From a virus: DNA of 46,285 bases. The stretch covers positions 1 to 46,285 of IMG/VR virus record IMGVR_UViG_3300027499_000009; one strand, given 5' to 3'. The notes under the pieces are model-generated. The model was not told the origin of the DNA and made no database searches. It worked only from the letters and a program-made list of their open reading frames with translations. Of this stretch, positions 30,807 through 37,266 are shown one piece after another (the stretch's first letter is position 1; each line of letters opens with the position of its first letter). Made by a program: the position numbers and the translations under genes.

Positions 30807-32309
30807 ATGCCCGTAGTCTGTCCTCATTGCTCTCACACCTTTGGTGGGAGCAAGGTTTCACCCCGGCACATAGCGAACTGCCCGAGTTGGCCCCGCACTC
30901 TCACGGAGCCGTGCCTGTGCGGCTTTCGGGGGGAGAGCGACAACAAACTGAAAGCCCACAAGCGGGCTTGCCCCTCATGGCAGGGACGGGACAAGAAGGC
31001 CGTTCGTGCTGAACGCTTGCGGGAGAACTCCCTCGCCAAGCACGGCGTCGAGAACCCCATGCGCTCGCCCGAGGCTGACCGAAAGCGCGCTGAAACCAAC
31101 CTTGCCCGCTACGGGGCCGAGAACCCGTTCGCCCGTGGGGCGAGCACCTACGAGAAGGTGCAGGCTTCGTTAGAGGGCAAGCGACCCGTGCTTCGGGGAG
31201 AGCAGAACCCCTTCGCCCGCCCCGAGGTGCAAGAGAAAATCCGCGACACCATGCGGGAACGCTACGGGGCCGAGAACCCGCAGCAAGTTCCCGACATTCG
31301 TGCGCGTACCACCGCGACCTCCCAAGAACGCTACGGGGGAGTTCTTCTCTCGTCTCCCGTGCTTGCAGAGAAAGCCCGTGAGACGAACCTCGCCCGCTAC
31401 GGTGAAGCGTTCCCGCAGCGCACCGAGGAGGTAAAGGCCAAGCAGCAAGAGACGAACCTTGCTCGCTACGGTGTGCCTTGGACGAGCATGAACCCCGAGG
31501 TGCGGGCGAAGCAGTTGGAGGCCCACCACGCGAAGTGGGGGTCGCACTACTTCGCCTCCGACGAGGGCAAGGCGCACCTTCGGGCGGCTCTCGTGGAGCG
31601 TTTCGGGGTCGAGTTCCCCGGTGCTATCGAGGGTCATTGGGAGAAGGCCGTGCAGACCTTCAAGGAGCGGTACGGGGTCGAACACCCGCTGCAACTCGCA
31701 GAGTTCCTCGACAAGCGCACCGACACGACCTTGGCGAAGTACGGGGTCGAGAATGTCATGCAAGATGCGGAGGTCATGGCGCGGTCGCAGGAAACCAACA
31801 GGGAACGCTATGGCTCACCTTTCTTTGTCTGCTCCGACGCCTTCAAGGCATGGAGCCAAAGCCTGTATGGGACAGACCACCCCATGCAGAACCCCGAGTA
31901 TGCCCGTCAGCACTTGGAGAAGATGTCTCCCTCACGAGGTGGGCCGAACGGGCTTGAACGCAAGGTCATGTCACTTGCTCCCGAAGGGTCGCTCCTGTTC
32001 ACGGGGGACTTCTCTTTTTGGCGGTGGCTCCCGGCTCTCGCTCGGCACAAGAACCCCGACTTCATTGCTCCCGGCCCCGACGCGACGAACCCGAAGAAGG
32101 GTGTCACCCGCGTGGTCGAGGCGTTCGGGGACTTTTGGCACTCGCGCATGTTCACCGGGAAAGTCCCGTGGGAGCATGAGCAGGAACTCATTGCCGCCTA
32201 CGCGGAGGTGGGCATCGAGTGCTTGGTTCTGTGGGAGTCCGAAGTCCTCTCCGCGCCCGACGAGGTGCGCGCACGGCTCGCGGATTTTCTTGCGCCATGC
32301 CCCCCGTGA
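30807..32309 (+). CDS. Vsr-like homing endonuclease with zinc fingers and RYG repeats
   Basis: This 500-residue protein has AGGAGG before the ATG. The N-terminal 50 residues hold two zinc-finger-like units (CPHCSHTF with HIANC, then CLCGF with HKRAC). Residues 70-385 contain about a dozen 20-30-residue repeats built on RYGxENP..xPE, of the kind found in phage homing-type nucleases (DUF7487-like). The C-terminal domain has KNPDFI, then VVEAFGDFWHSR and CLVLWESEVL, which is the Vsr/EDxHD nuclease layout. It lies just downstream of the split-intein locus with a T-rich, promoter-like gap (30745-30806). It probably targets a nearby conserved gene or tRNA region. Confidence 0.75.
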   Translation: MPVVCPHCSHTFGGSKVSPRHIANCPSWPRTLTEPCLCGFRGESDNKLKAHKRACPSWQGRDKKAVRAERLRENSLAKHGVENPMRSPEADRKRAETNLARYGAENPFARGASTYEKVQASLEGKRPVLRGEQNPFARPEVQEKIRDTMRERYGAENPQQVPDIRARTTATSQERYGGVLLSSPVLAEKARETNLARYGEAFPQRTEEVKAKQQETNLARYGVPWTSMNPEVRAKQLEAHHAKWGSHYFASDEGKAHLRAALVERFGVEFPGAIEGHWEKAVQTFKERYGVEHPLQLAEFLDKRTDTTLAKYGVENVMQDAEVMARSQETNRERYGSPFFVCSDAFKAWSQSLYGTDHPMQNPEYARQHLEKMSPSRGGPNGLERKVMSLAPEGSLLFTGDFSFWRWLPALARHKNPDFIAPGPDATNPKKGVTRVVEAFGDFWHSRMFTGKVPWEHEQELIAAYAEVGIECLVLWESEVLSAPDEVRARLADFLAPCPP

Positions 32310-32352
32310 CCTCCCTTCGCGGTAAGCCCGCTATGGGTATCGTGCTTCGTAT

Positions 32353-32429
32353 TCCCGAGTAGCGCAGTTGGTTAGCGCAACGGACTGTTAATCCGTGGGC
32401 CGCTGGTTCGAGTCCAGCCTCGGGAGCCA
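32353..32429 (+). tRNA. tRNA-Asn (GTT)
   Basis: Acceptor stem TCCCGAG/CTCGGGA, D-loop AGTTGGTTAGCGC, anticodon loop CTGTTAA giving anticodon GTT, T-loop GTTCGAG, discriminator G and an encoded CCA. It is 77 bases long and complete. Confidence 0.95.
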
Positions 32430-32438
32430 TTTCCGTGG

Positions 32439-32528
32439 GGTGAGGTGGCCGAGTGGTCTATGGCGCACGCTTGGAAAGCGTGTGTGCTCTCAAAGGCACC
32501 GTGGGTTCAAATCCCACCCTCACCGCCA
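32439..32528 (+). tRNA. tRNA-Ser (GGA)
   Basis: Acceptor stem GGTGAGG/CCTCACC, a long variable arm (GTGTGCTCTCAAAGGCACC), anticodon loop with GGA, T-loop GTTCAAAT, discriminator G and an encoded CCA. It is 90 bases long. TCC, its best codon, is frequent in the structural genes here. Confidence 0.95.
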
Positions 32529-32576
32529 CCCCCTTCTTTCCCTATCCCGCGTGCGTGAGCACGAGGACACGAACGC

Positions 32577-32912
32577 ATGGCGGCAACACCTACGGCAACG
32601 AGTGAACTCCGCACGGTGGTAGCGGAGGGCAAGGAGCACGGCGTTCCGGTGCTCGTGGACTTTTGGGCACCGTGGTGCGGGCCGTGCCGCGCCCTCGCTC
32701 CGCACTTGGAGTCACTTGCCCGTGAGCATGGCAAGAACCTGCTCATTCTCAAAGTGGACGTAGACGCCCACCCCGACGCAGCGCAAGCCTACTCCGTCAC
32801 GGCCCTCCCTACGCTCGTCCTGTTCCGCGACGGCGAGGAGGCCAAGCGGCACGTTGGCGCGGCTTCCCTCAAAGTTCTCCAAGACTTCGTGGCACGGCCC
32901 CCGGCGTCGTGA
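32577..32912 (+). CDS. Thioredoxin
   Basis: This is a 111-residue thioredoxin with the active site WCGPC at residues 33-37, preceded by VLVDFWAP. The cis-Pro lies in [10 protein letters not shown]. The length is typical and there is no signal peptide, so it works in the cytoplasm, reducing disulphides, for example for ribonucleotide reductase or as a polymerase or assembly partner. It lies right after the tRNAs and ends in a hairpin shared with the convergent gene. The start ATG 32577 has GAGGA about 11 bases upstream. Confidence 0.92.
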   Translation: MAATPTATSELRTVVAEGKEHGVPVLVDFWAPWCGPCRALAPHLESLAREHGKNLLILKVDVDAHPDAAQAYSVTALPTLVLFRDGEEAKRHVGAASLKVLQDFVARPPAS

Positions 32913-32924
32913 GCCGGGGGCCGT
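32894..32924. terminator. Hairpin between convergent genes
   Basis: A perfect 12-bp stem, ACGGCCCCCGGC with GCCGGGGGCCGT, has a 7-base loop that holds the thioredoxin stop. There is no T-run, so intrinsic termination is uncertain. The gene facing it ends at 32932. Confidence 0.5.
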
Positions 32925-32931
32925 CACACCG

Positions 32932-33123
32932 TCACACCTTGTATGTGGCCGTGCGGCCCACCACGTCCGCTTTCATGAAGGTGAGTTCATACTCACCTTC
33001 GTCCTCCCATTGACGGAGGATTAGGTAACCGCCCACAAAGGTGTAGTTAATCTCCGTGTCGCTAATCATGGCCCGCGCCGCTTCAATGACGCAGGCGGGA
33101 AGGGTGTCGTCGATGCGGGTCAT
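32932..33123 (-). CDS. Hypothetical 63-residue protein
   Basis: From ATG 33123, with AAGGAG 8 bases upstream, directly behind promoter element C. The sequence has one helix (CVIEAARAMI) and a beta sheet (YTFVGGYLILRQ, YELTFMKADVV). No family is recognised. It is probably an early small protein. Confidence 0.65.
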   Translation of the reverse strand: MTRIDDTLPACVIEAARAMISDTEINYTFVGGYLILRQWEDEGEYELTFMKADVVGRTATYKV

Positions 33124-33142
33124 GGTCGTGCTCCTTGTGCTT

Positions 33143-33175
33143 GGAGTACGCATGGCCCTCTCGGGGCGAAAGCCC
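33143..33175 (-). promoter_or_regulatory. Two-part promoter element, copy C
   Basis: Minus strand: GGGCTTTCGC, 15 bases, then CGTACTCC. It ends 20 bases before the start at 33123. The order element, ACAAGGAG, ATG is nearly the same as in copy A. Confidence 0.68.
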
Positions 33176-33196
33176 TTCCGCTATGATTTTGAGGGT

Positions 33197-33700
33197 TTAG
33201 GTCAACTCGTAGGGGCTCTCGGTAGACAAGCGGGGGTCACGCGGGCCTTCACGGTAGGCGACCGTGACCCCGTGCCGCACCAAGTAGTCGGTGCCGTCCT
33301 TGCCCCCGGCGTAGCCCCCGCGCACGACCACGACTTGCGCGACCCCGGCGTGGTGCAGGAGTTTCGCGCACATGAGGCACGGCTCGCCCGTGACCACAAG
33401 CACGGCCCCTCGTGTGGAGGTGCCGTTGGCTGCGGCGTTGCAAAGAACATTCGCCTCGGCATGGTGGCACCCGACCTCCATGCGCGTGCCCGACGCGACC
33501 CCAAGCCTGTCCCGCTCGCATACGGTGTCGGTGCCGCACAGGTGCGCGCCACCGCGAGGTGCGCCGTTGTAGCCGTCTGCGAGAACCACGTTGCGGGTGG
33601 GGTCGAGAAGCATGGCCCCGAACTTGCGGCGGGGGCAGTTGCTTGCCTCCGCGAGAACGAGGCATTGACGGATGCGTAGGTCGAGGTGCTTCGGGTTCAC
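33197..33700 (-). CDS. dCMP deaminase
   Basis: This is a 167-residue cytidine/deoxycytidylate deaminase. Zinc ligands and catalytic residues are visible: HAE at 80-82 and PCLMC at 107-111, with the usual YNGAPRG substrate segment at 44-50. The enzyme converts dCMP to dUMP for dTTP synthesis. The start is GTG 33700 with GGGAG upstream; a longer start at 33799 would cross promoter element E. It complements the deoxynucleoside kinase at 15235. No copy of the two-part element faces it. Confidence 0.9.
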   Translation of the reverse strand: MNPKHLDLRIRQCLVLAEASNCPRRKFGAMLLDPTRNVVLADGYNGAPRGGAHLCGTDTVCERDRLGVASGTRMEVGCHHAEANVLCNAAANGTSTRGAVLVVTGEPCLMCAKLLHHAGVAQVVVVRGGYAGGKDGTDYLVRHGVTVAYREGPRDPRLSTESPYELT

Positions 33701-33715
33701 GAAAATCTCCCGTGG

Positions 33716-33750
33716 GGGCTTTCGCCGTGGGCGGGTCAAGCGTACCCTCC
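33716..33750 (+). promoter_or_regulatory. Two-part promoter element, copy E (plus strand)
   Basis: GGGCTTTCGC, 15 bases, then CGTACCCTCC. It faces the plus-strand gene at 33778 (GGAGAGG and ATG follow), which shows that the orientation follows the gene and not the strand. Confidence 0.65.
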
Positions 33751-33777
33751 CGTACTCGTATGGAGAGGATACACCCC

Positions 33778-34287
33778 ATGAGCGTGGACTTCGGCGCACT
33801 CACCGGCACCCACACCTCCTACGAGCGGGTGCCCTGCTCGTCCCCCTCTATGGGGCTCACCTGCACCGCCGAGGAGCGGTGCGGCTACTGCGACGACGGG
33901 TTCATTGAGGAACCCGTCTACGAGGACGGGGCCGAGCCCGTGAATGTGGCGAATGCCACGGCACGGGTGGTGCTCGACCTCCTTGGGTTGGAGTCCGAAG
34001 AAGGGCTTTACGGGTCGGTTCCCGCCGAGCGCGTGCCGTTCCTCTTGCAGCGGGTCATGGTCGTGCTCGCCAAGGAAGGGGTGCGTGCCCCCTACTTGGA
34101 CGAGGGCGGCGAACTCCCCCGCACCACCCGCGTCGTGGAGGGCGAGGACGGCCTTCCGACCATCACCTCGGGGCCGCGTGTGTTCATGGGGGCCATGAGC
34201 GACGAGCGTGTGGTCCGCGTCGTGGAGCGGGTGCGGGATTTGCTCTCCACCTGCGCCCAACGCGGTTGGGGGGTGTCGTGGGGCTGA
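33778..34287 (+). CDS. Hypothetical 169-residue protein with CGYC motif
   Basis: From ATG 33778 with GGAGAGG 11 bases upstream. The N-terminus has four Cys (CSS, LTCTAEERCGYCDDGF) that may bind zinc. The middle is helical (ARVVLDLLGL, FLLQRVMVVLAKEG) and the C-terminus has ERVVRVVERVRDLLS. No family is recognised. It is the first of four small genes in tandem that run under element E. Confidence 0.65.
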   Translation: MSVDFGALTGTHTSYERVPCSSPSMGLTCTAEERCGYCDDGFIEEPVYEDGAEPVNVANATARVVLDLLGLESEEGLYGSVPAERVPFLLQRVMVVLAKEGVRAPYLDEGGELPRTTRVVEGEDGLPTITSGPRVFMGAMSDERVVRVVERVRDLLSTCAQRGWGVSWG

Positions 34288-34306
34288 CCGCCCGCGTACC
34301 CTCTCC
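34270..34306 (+). promoter_or_regulatory. Two-part promoter element, degenerate copy G
   Basis: GGGGTGTCGT, 15 bases, then CGTACCCTCTCC. The first box agrees with the consensus at 7 of 10 bases, and the spacing of 15 is kept. It overlaps the end of the 169-residue gene and precedes the ATG at 34331. Confidence 0.35.
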
Positions 34307-34330
34307 CACGCCTTACAGGAGAGGTGCAAC

Positions 34331-34651
34331 ATGGGTGTTCGGGAGTTCGCTGTGGGCGAGGTCTGCATTCACAATGGCTTCATCTGCCGGGTGGACGCCG
34401 TAGAGCGGCGAATCACCGGGCAGAACGAACCGTCCCGCGCCTACATGGGCGTTCCTGACGGGACGGAGTTCAACCCGACCCTTACCATGACGCCCCTGTA
34501 CGGGCCGGACGGGGAGCCGGTCAAGAAGGCCAAGCCCCGGAAAGACGCTTCGGGGGCTGTGGAACGGGCTTCTGACATGGTGGCCCACATGGAAACCGAG
34601 ATTGCACTATTGCAAAAGCGCATTTCGCTCTTGAAGGGGTTGGCCCAATGA
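34331..34651 (+). CDS. Hypothetical 106-residue protein
   Basis: From ATG 34331 with AGGAGAGG upstream. A beta-rich first half (FAVGEVCIHNGFICRVDAVERR) is followed by a Lys/Pro linker and a C-terminal coiled coil (MVAHMETEIALLQKRISLLKG), which suggests an oligomer. The stop overlaps the next start (ATGA). No family is recognised. Confidence 0.65.
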   Translation: MGVREFAVGEVCIHNGFICRVDAVERRITGQNEPSRAYMGVPDGTEFNPTLTMTPLYGPDGEPVKKAKPRKDASGAVERASDMVAHMETEIALLQKRISLLKGLAQ

Positions 34652-35055
34652 CCCACGACGAACTCTGCGAACGCCTCCTTCGGCTCGGGGGCAAGGAGTA
34701 CCCCGACCGCACGAAGTCCGCCGGGACGCGCTGCTTCGGCATGAGGTGGCTCGTGGGTGCGCCCAAGTGCGCGTGCAACGACAAGCCGCCGTCGCTGCAT
34801 GTGAATACCTACGCGGACTTTCGGCACCCCTCGACGGGACAGGTGTTCCCCGGTGGTGTCGAGTTTGAGGTAGCGGGCGAGGCCGGGGACGGACGGTGGC
34901 TCAAAGCCCTTATCTACTCGGTGAAGCGCGAGGAGGTCGAGGAACTTCTGCCCTCGGTCGAAGCAGCAGCCTTCGCCGTGTGGGGCGCGTTCGTGGACGC
35001 CATGAAGTCCCGCGAGCACTTGTCGTCGCGCCACCAAGAAGGGGAGAGCGAGTGA
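34648..35055 (+). CDS. Hypothetical 135-residue protein
   Basis: The start ATG 34648 overlaps the previous stop by four bases, so translation is coupled. The protein has a mixed fold with two Cys in KCACND and a C-terminal helix (EAAAFAVWGAFVDAM). No family is recognised. It also overlaps the next GTG. Confidence 0.65.
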   Translation: MTHDELCERLLRLGGKEYPDRTKSAGTRCFGMRWLVGAPKCACNDKPPSLHVNTYADFRHPSTGQVFPGGVEFEVAGEAGDGRWLKALIYSVKREEVEELLPSVEAAAFAVWGAFVDAMKSREHLSSRHQEGESE

Positions 35056-35225
35056 ACCTGCCCCGCTTGCTCGGGAGACTACCCGAGCGGTTCCAATGGA
35101 CATTGCACAACATCATCGCGCACCCCTTTTCGGAACTTCTGTTCCAAGCGGGGCTGCGTCGGTGGTCGGACAAGGTGCATGACCTCACCGTGCCCGAGCA
35201 CGAGCCGGGCACGGGACGCGGATAA
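35052..35225 (+). CDS. Small 57-residue phage protein, WTLHNIIAHP motif
   Basis: From GTG 35052, overlapping the previous stop (GTGA). The core FQWTLHNIIAHPFSELLF and WSDKVHDLTVP recall a small conserved phage family of unknown function. It is the last gene of the four-gene run; promoter element F follows. Confidence 0.65.
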   Translation: MNLPRLLGRLPERFQWTLHNIIAHPFSELLFQAGLRRWSDKVHDLTVPEHEPGTGRG

Positions 35226-35237
35226 ATCTCGTTGTAG

Positions 35238-35270
35238 GTACTTTCGCGGGGTGAGGGCCATGCGTGCTCC
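35238..35270 (+). promoter_or_regulatory. Two-part promoter element, copy F
   Basis: TACTTTCGC, 15 bases, then CGTGCTCC. Seven bases of the first box (CTTTCGC) are intact and the spacing is 15. AGAAGGAG and the ATG at 35288 follow, just as in copies A and C. Confidence 0.62.
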
Positions 35271-35287
35271 TGTCAGAAGGAGACGAC

Positions 35288-35767
35288 ATGCCCCGCTTCA
35301 AGTTCGTTGCGACTTCCTACACCCTGCGCCTTCCACTCGCGGTCCCCGCCAACCGCGAGCACTTCAAGGTCATCGTCTACAAGACGGGCCTTGTGTCGGT
35401 TCGGGTCCATGCCGAGCGCGTGGACATGGGGACCAACGCCCCCACGGGTGAGAGGGAATGGTACTCCCTCTCGGACTACGATAAAAACTTCACGGTGGTC
35501 GAGGTGGAGGGTGGTTTCACCGTGGAGTACTACGGGAACCCCTACCTCTACAACCTCCCCGACAACAAGGGGGGTCGGTCCTGCTCCTGCCCCGTGGTGC
35601 GGGTGAAGGGCGTCCACAAGACCGCCAAGGACGCTGTGTTCGCGGGGCTTTGTGCTCGTGCCGAGGACGAGCGGGTTGTACGGGAGCGTGTGGCCCTTGT
35701 GCCCGGCGCACTCCCCTCAACCCCGGTGCGTTCGCTTTACGGCGACCCGCTTCGCATGGACGCCTGA
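35288..35767 (+). CDS. Hypothetical 159-residue protein
   Basis: From ATG 35288 with AAGGAG upstream. It is beta-rich (FKFVATSYTLRLPLAV, FKVIVYKTGLVSVRVHAER), with CSCP near residue 97 and a basic C-terminus. No family is recognised. It converges on the next minus gene with a 3-base gap. Confidence 0.65.
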   Translation: MPRFKFVATSYTLRLPLAVPANREHFKVIVYKTGLVSVRVHAERVDMGTNAPTGEREWYSLSDYDKNFTVVEVEGGFTVEYYGNPYLYNLPDNKGGRSCSCPVVRVKGVHKTAKDAVFAGLCARAEDERVVRERVALVPGALPSTPVRSLYGDPLRMDA

Positions 35768-35770
35768 CGC

Positions 35771-35989
35771 CTACCGCTTCAAGAACGAGGCGGCAGCGGT
35801 GAACCCCTTCGCGGAGACGCGGAGGGGTTTCGCCTTGGTGAGCCACCCCTTGTCGAACGCGCACTTCACATACGGGTTGCTCGTGTCCGCGTCGAAGTCG
35901 AGGGCAAGGCCCCGCACGCAGCGGTCGGCCCACCCGACGAGAAGGCTGCGGGCGTATTCTTCTACGAAGTCGGCTTCGGCTTGTGTCAT
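35771..35989 (-). CDS. Hypothetical 72-residue protein
   Basis: From ATG 35989 with AAGGAG upstream. It is helical (EADFVEEYARSLLVGWADRCVRG), with an acidic loop and a basic end. It stands alone on the minus strand, before the tail operon. No clear two-part element precedes it. Confidence 0.6.
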   Translation of the reverse strand: MTQAEADFVEEYARSLLVGWADRCVRGLALDFDADTSNPYVKCAFDKGWLTKAKPLRVSAKGFTAAASFLKR

Positions 35990-36081
35990 GGGGGCTCCTT
36001 CGTTGACCCTTCTATACCTACGCAAGTGAAGGACGGTTTACGCCCCCCGCTTCCCTTCCCGGCTCCAAGGAGACTTCACCC

Positions 36082-36957
36082 ATGTCCGACACCGTGCTTC
36101 GTCAACGGCTCATTCGTGTCGCTTCGCAGTTGCCGAAGGGCAGCGCGGAGCGCCGTCAAGTCCTCGCCCTCCTCATGCCCGACACCTTGCGGAGCAAGGT
36201 CGCCGCCAACCAAGAGACGCAGGACTTCGTGGAGTGGGTTGTGAACACGACCCCCAACCCCATGACCGAAGCCGAAGTCGCCAAGTTCTTGAAGAACACG
36301 CTTCGCATGGAGATTCAGCCGCCGAAGCCGCCGAAGCCGCCCGGCACCGCTCGTTTCGCCGTTGGCGACCGTGTGAAGATCAAGAAGGACAAGCACAAGG
36401 ACGAGGCGACTTCCGGCCCGTACATTGAGTTCAATGGCAAGATTGGCACCGTTACGGCGGTGGTCAAGAACGAGCAGGGTGCCAAGTACGACGACGCCCT
36501 CGTGAAGTTGGACAGCGGCCCGAGCGAGCCCGTTCGCTTCCCGCTTGCGCTCAAAGCCACCGGGGTGGGCATTGGCAAGTACACCCCCCCTTACGTCATT
36601 GAGGGCTCCGTGCAGGTAGAAATGATCTACTACCGCACCGAGGGTGCCCCCGTGCGGGACGAGCAGCAACTTGTGGTCGAGCAGTACATGGGCCGCGCCC
36701 GTCAGGGTGAGCGGCGCTCCATGAACTACTACTCGGGCCACTTGTTCGGCGCGGCTCTCAACAAGGAAGGCGAACTGTACTTCTCGATGAACCCGCAGCA
36801 GCGCATGTCGATTGACCCCGAGGAGGGGTACGAGTTCCGCTCCTTCAACCCCAAGACCGGGAAGGTGCTCTACATTGGTCGAATGAAGACCGACCGCCCG
36901 CAGGGTTGGGACAAGGAGTTGGAGAAGATGCGCGCAGCGGCGGGCATCCCCGAGTAG
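36082..36957 (+). CDS. Virion-type protein with a KOW/SH3-like domain
   Basis: This is a 291-residue protein. The N-terminus LRQRLIRVASQLPKGSAERRQVLALL is the basic helical type that recurs at domain edges in this window. After a Pro-rich linker (near residue 80), residues 88-160 contain FAVGDRVKIKKDK and GKIGTVTAVVKNEQG, typical of a KOW/SH3 barrel. The C-terminal half has YFSMNPQQRMS and a closing helix. AAGGAG lies upstream of the ATG. It is the first gene of the neck/tail operon; an internal or ejected protein is possible. Confidence 0.6.
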   Translation: MSDTVLRQRLIRVASQLPKGSAERRQVLALLMPDTLRSKVAANQETQDFVEWVVNTTPNPMTEAEVAKFLKNTLRMEIQPPKPPKPPGTARFAVGDRVKIKKDKHKDEATSGPYIEFNGKIGTVTAVVKNEQGAKYDDALVKLDSGPSEPVRFPLALKATGVGIGKYTPPYVIEGSVQVEMIYYRTEGAPVRDEQQLVVEQYMGRARQGERRSMNYYSGHLFGAALNKEGELYFSMNPQQRMSIDPEEGYEFRSFNPKTGKVLYIGRMKTDRPQGWDKELEKMRAAAGIPE

Positions 36958-36990
36958 TACGGGTAGCGTGTCCGGCAGGAGAAGAACCCC

Positions 36991-37263
36991 ATGTCGGACA
37001 CGCCCTCGACCTACGGCCAAGTTGACCCCAAGGTGCTCAACGCCGTCTCGCGGCTCAAAGCACGGGTTCGCGACCTCACCTCCGAGGTTGGCCGCGTCGA
37101 AGTCCACAAGTCGCGTCTCATTGCAGAAATCGAGCACATTGACGCAGAGGCGGCGCGGCTTCTCTCCGAGGAGGCCCGCCGCCTTGGTGTTCCAGAGAAC
37201 ACCCCTTGGCGTATTGGTGAGGGGGGCCGTGCAGAGGCGGTGCCACAACCCACAGGAGGCTGA
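36991..37263 (+). CDS. 90-residue coiled-coil protein
   Basis: From ATG 36991 with AGGAGAAG upstream. Residues 12-65 form one long coiled coil (VLNAVSRLKARVRDLTSEV onward), followed by a short Gly/Pro tail. Three bases separate it from the next gene. It is probably a small structural or assembly factor of the neck. Confidence 0.65.
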   Translation: MSDTPSTYGQVDPKVLNAVSRLKARVRDLTSEVGRVEVHKSRLIAEIEHIDAEAARLLSEEARRLGVPENTPWRIGEGGRAEAVPQPTGG

Positions 37264-37266
37264 ACC

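Noticed and set aside
36019-36047. Two-part promoter element for the 72-residue minus gene
   Set aside because: TACG is present but the other box agrees at only three or four bases at the right spacing.
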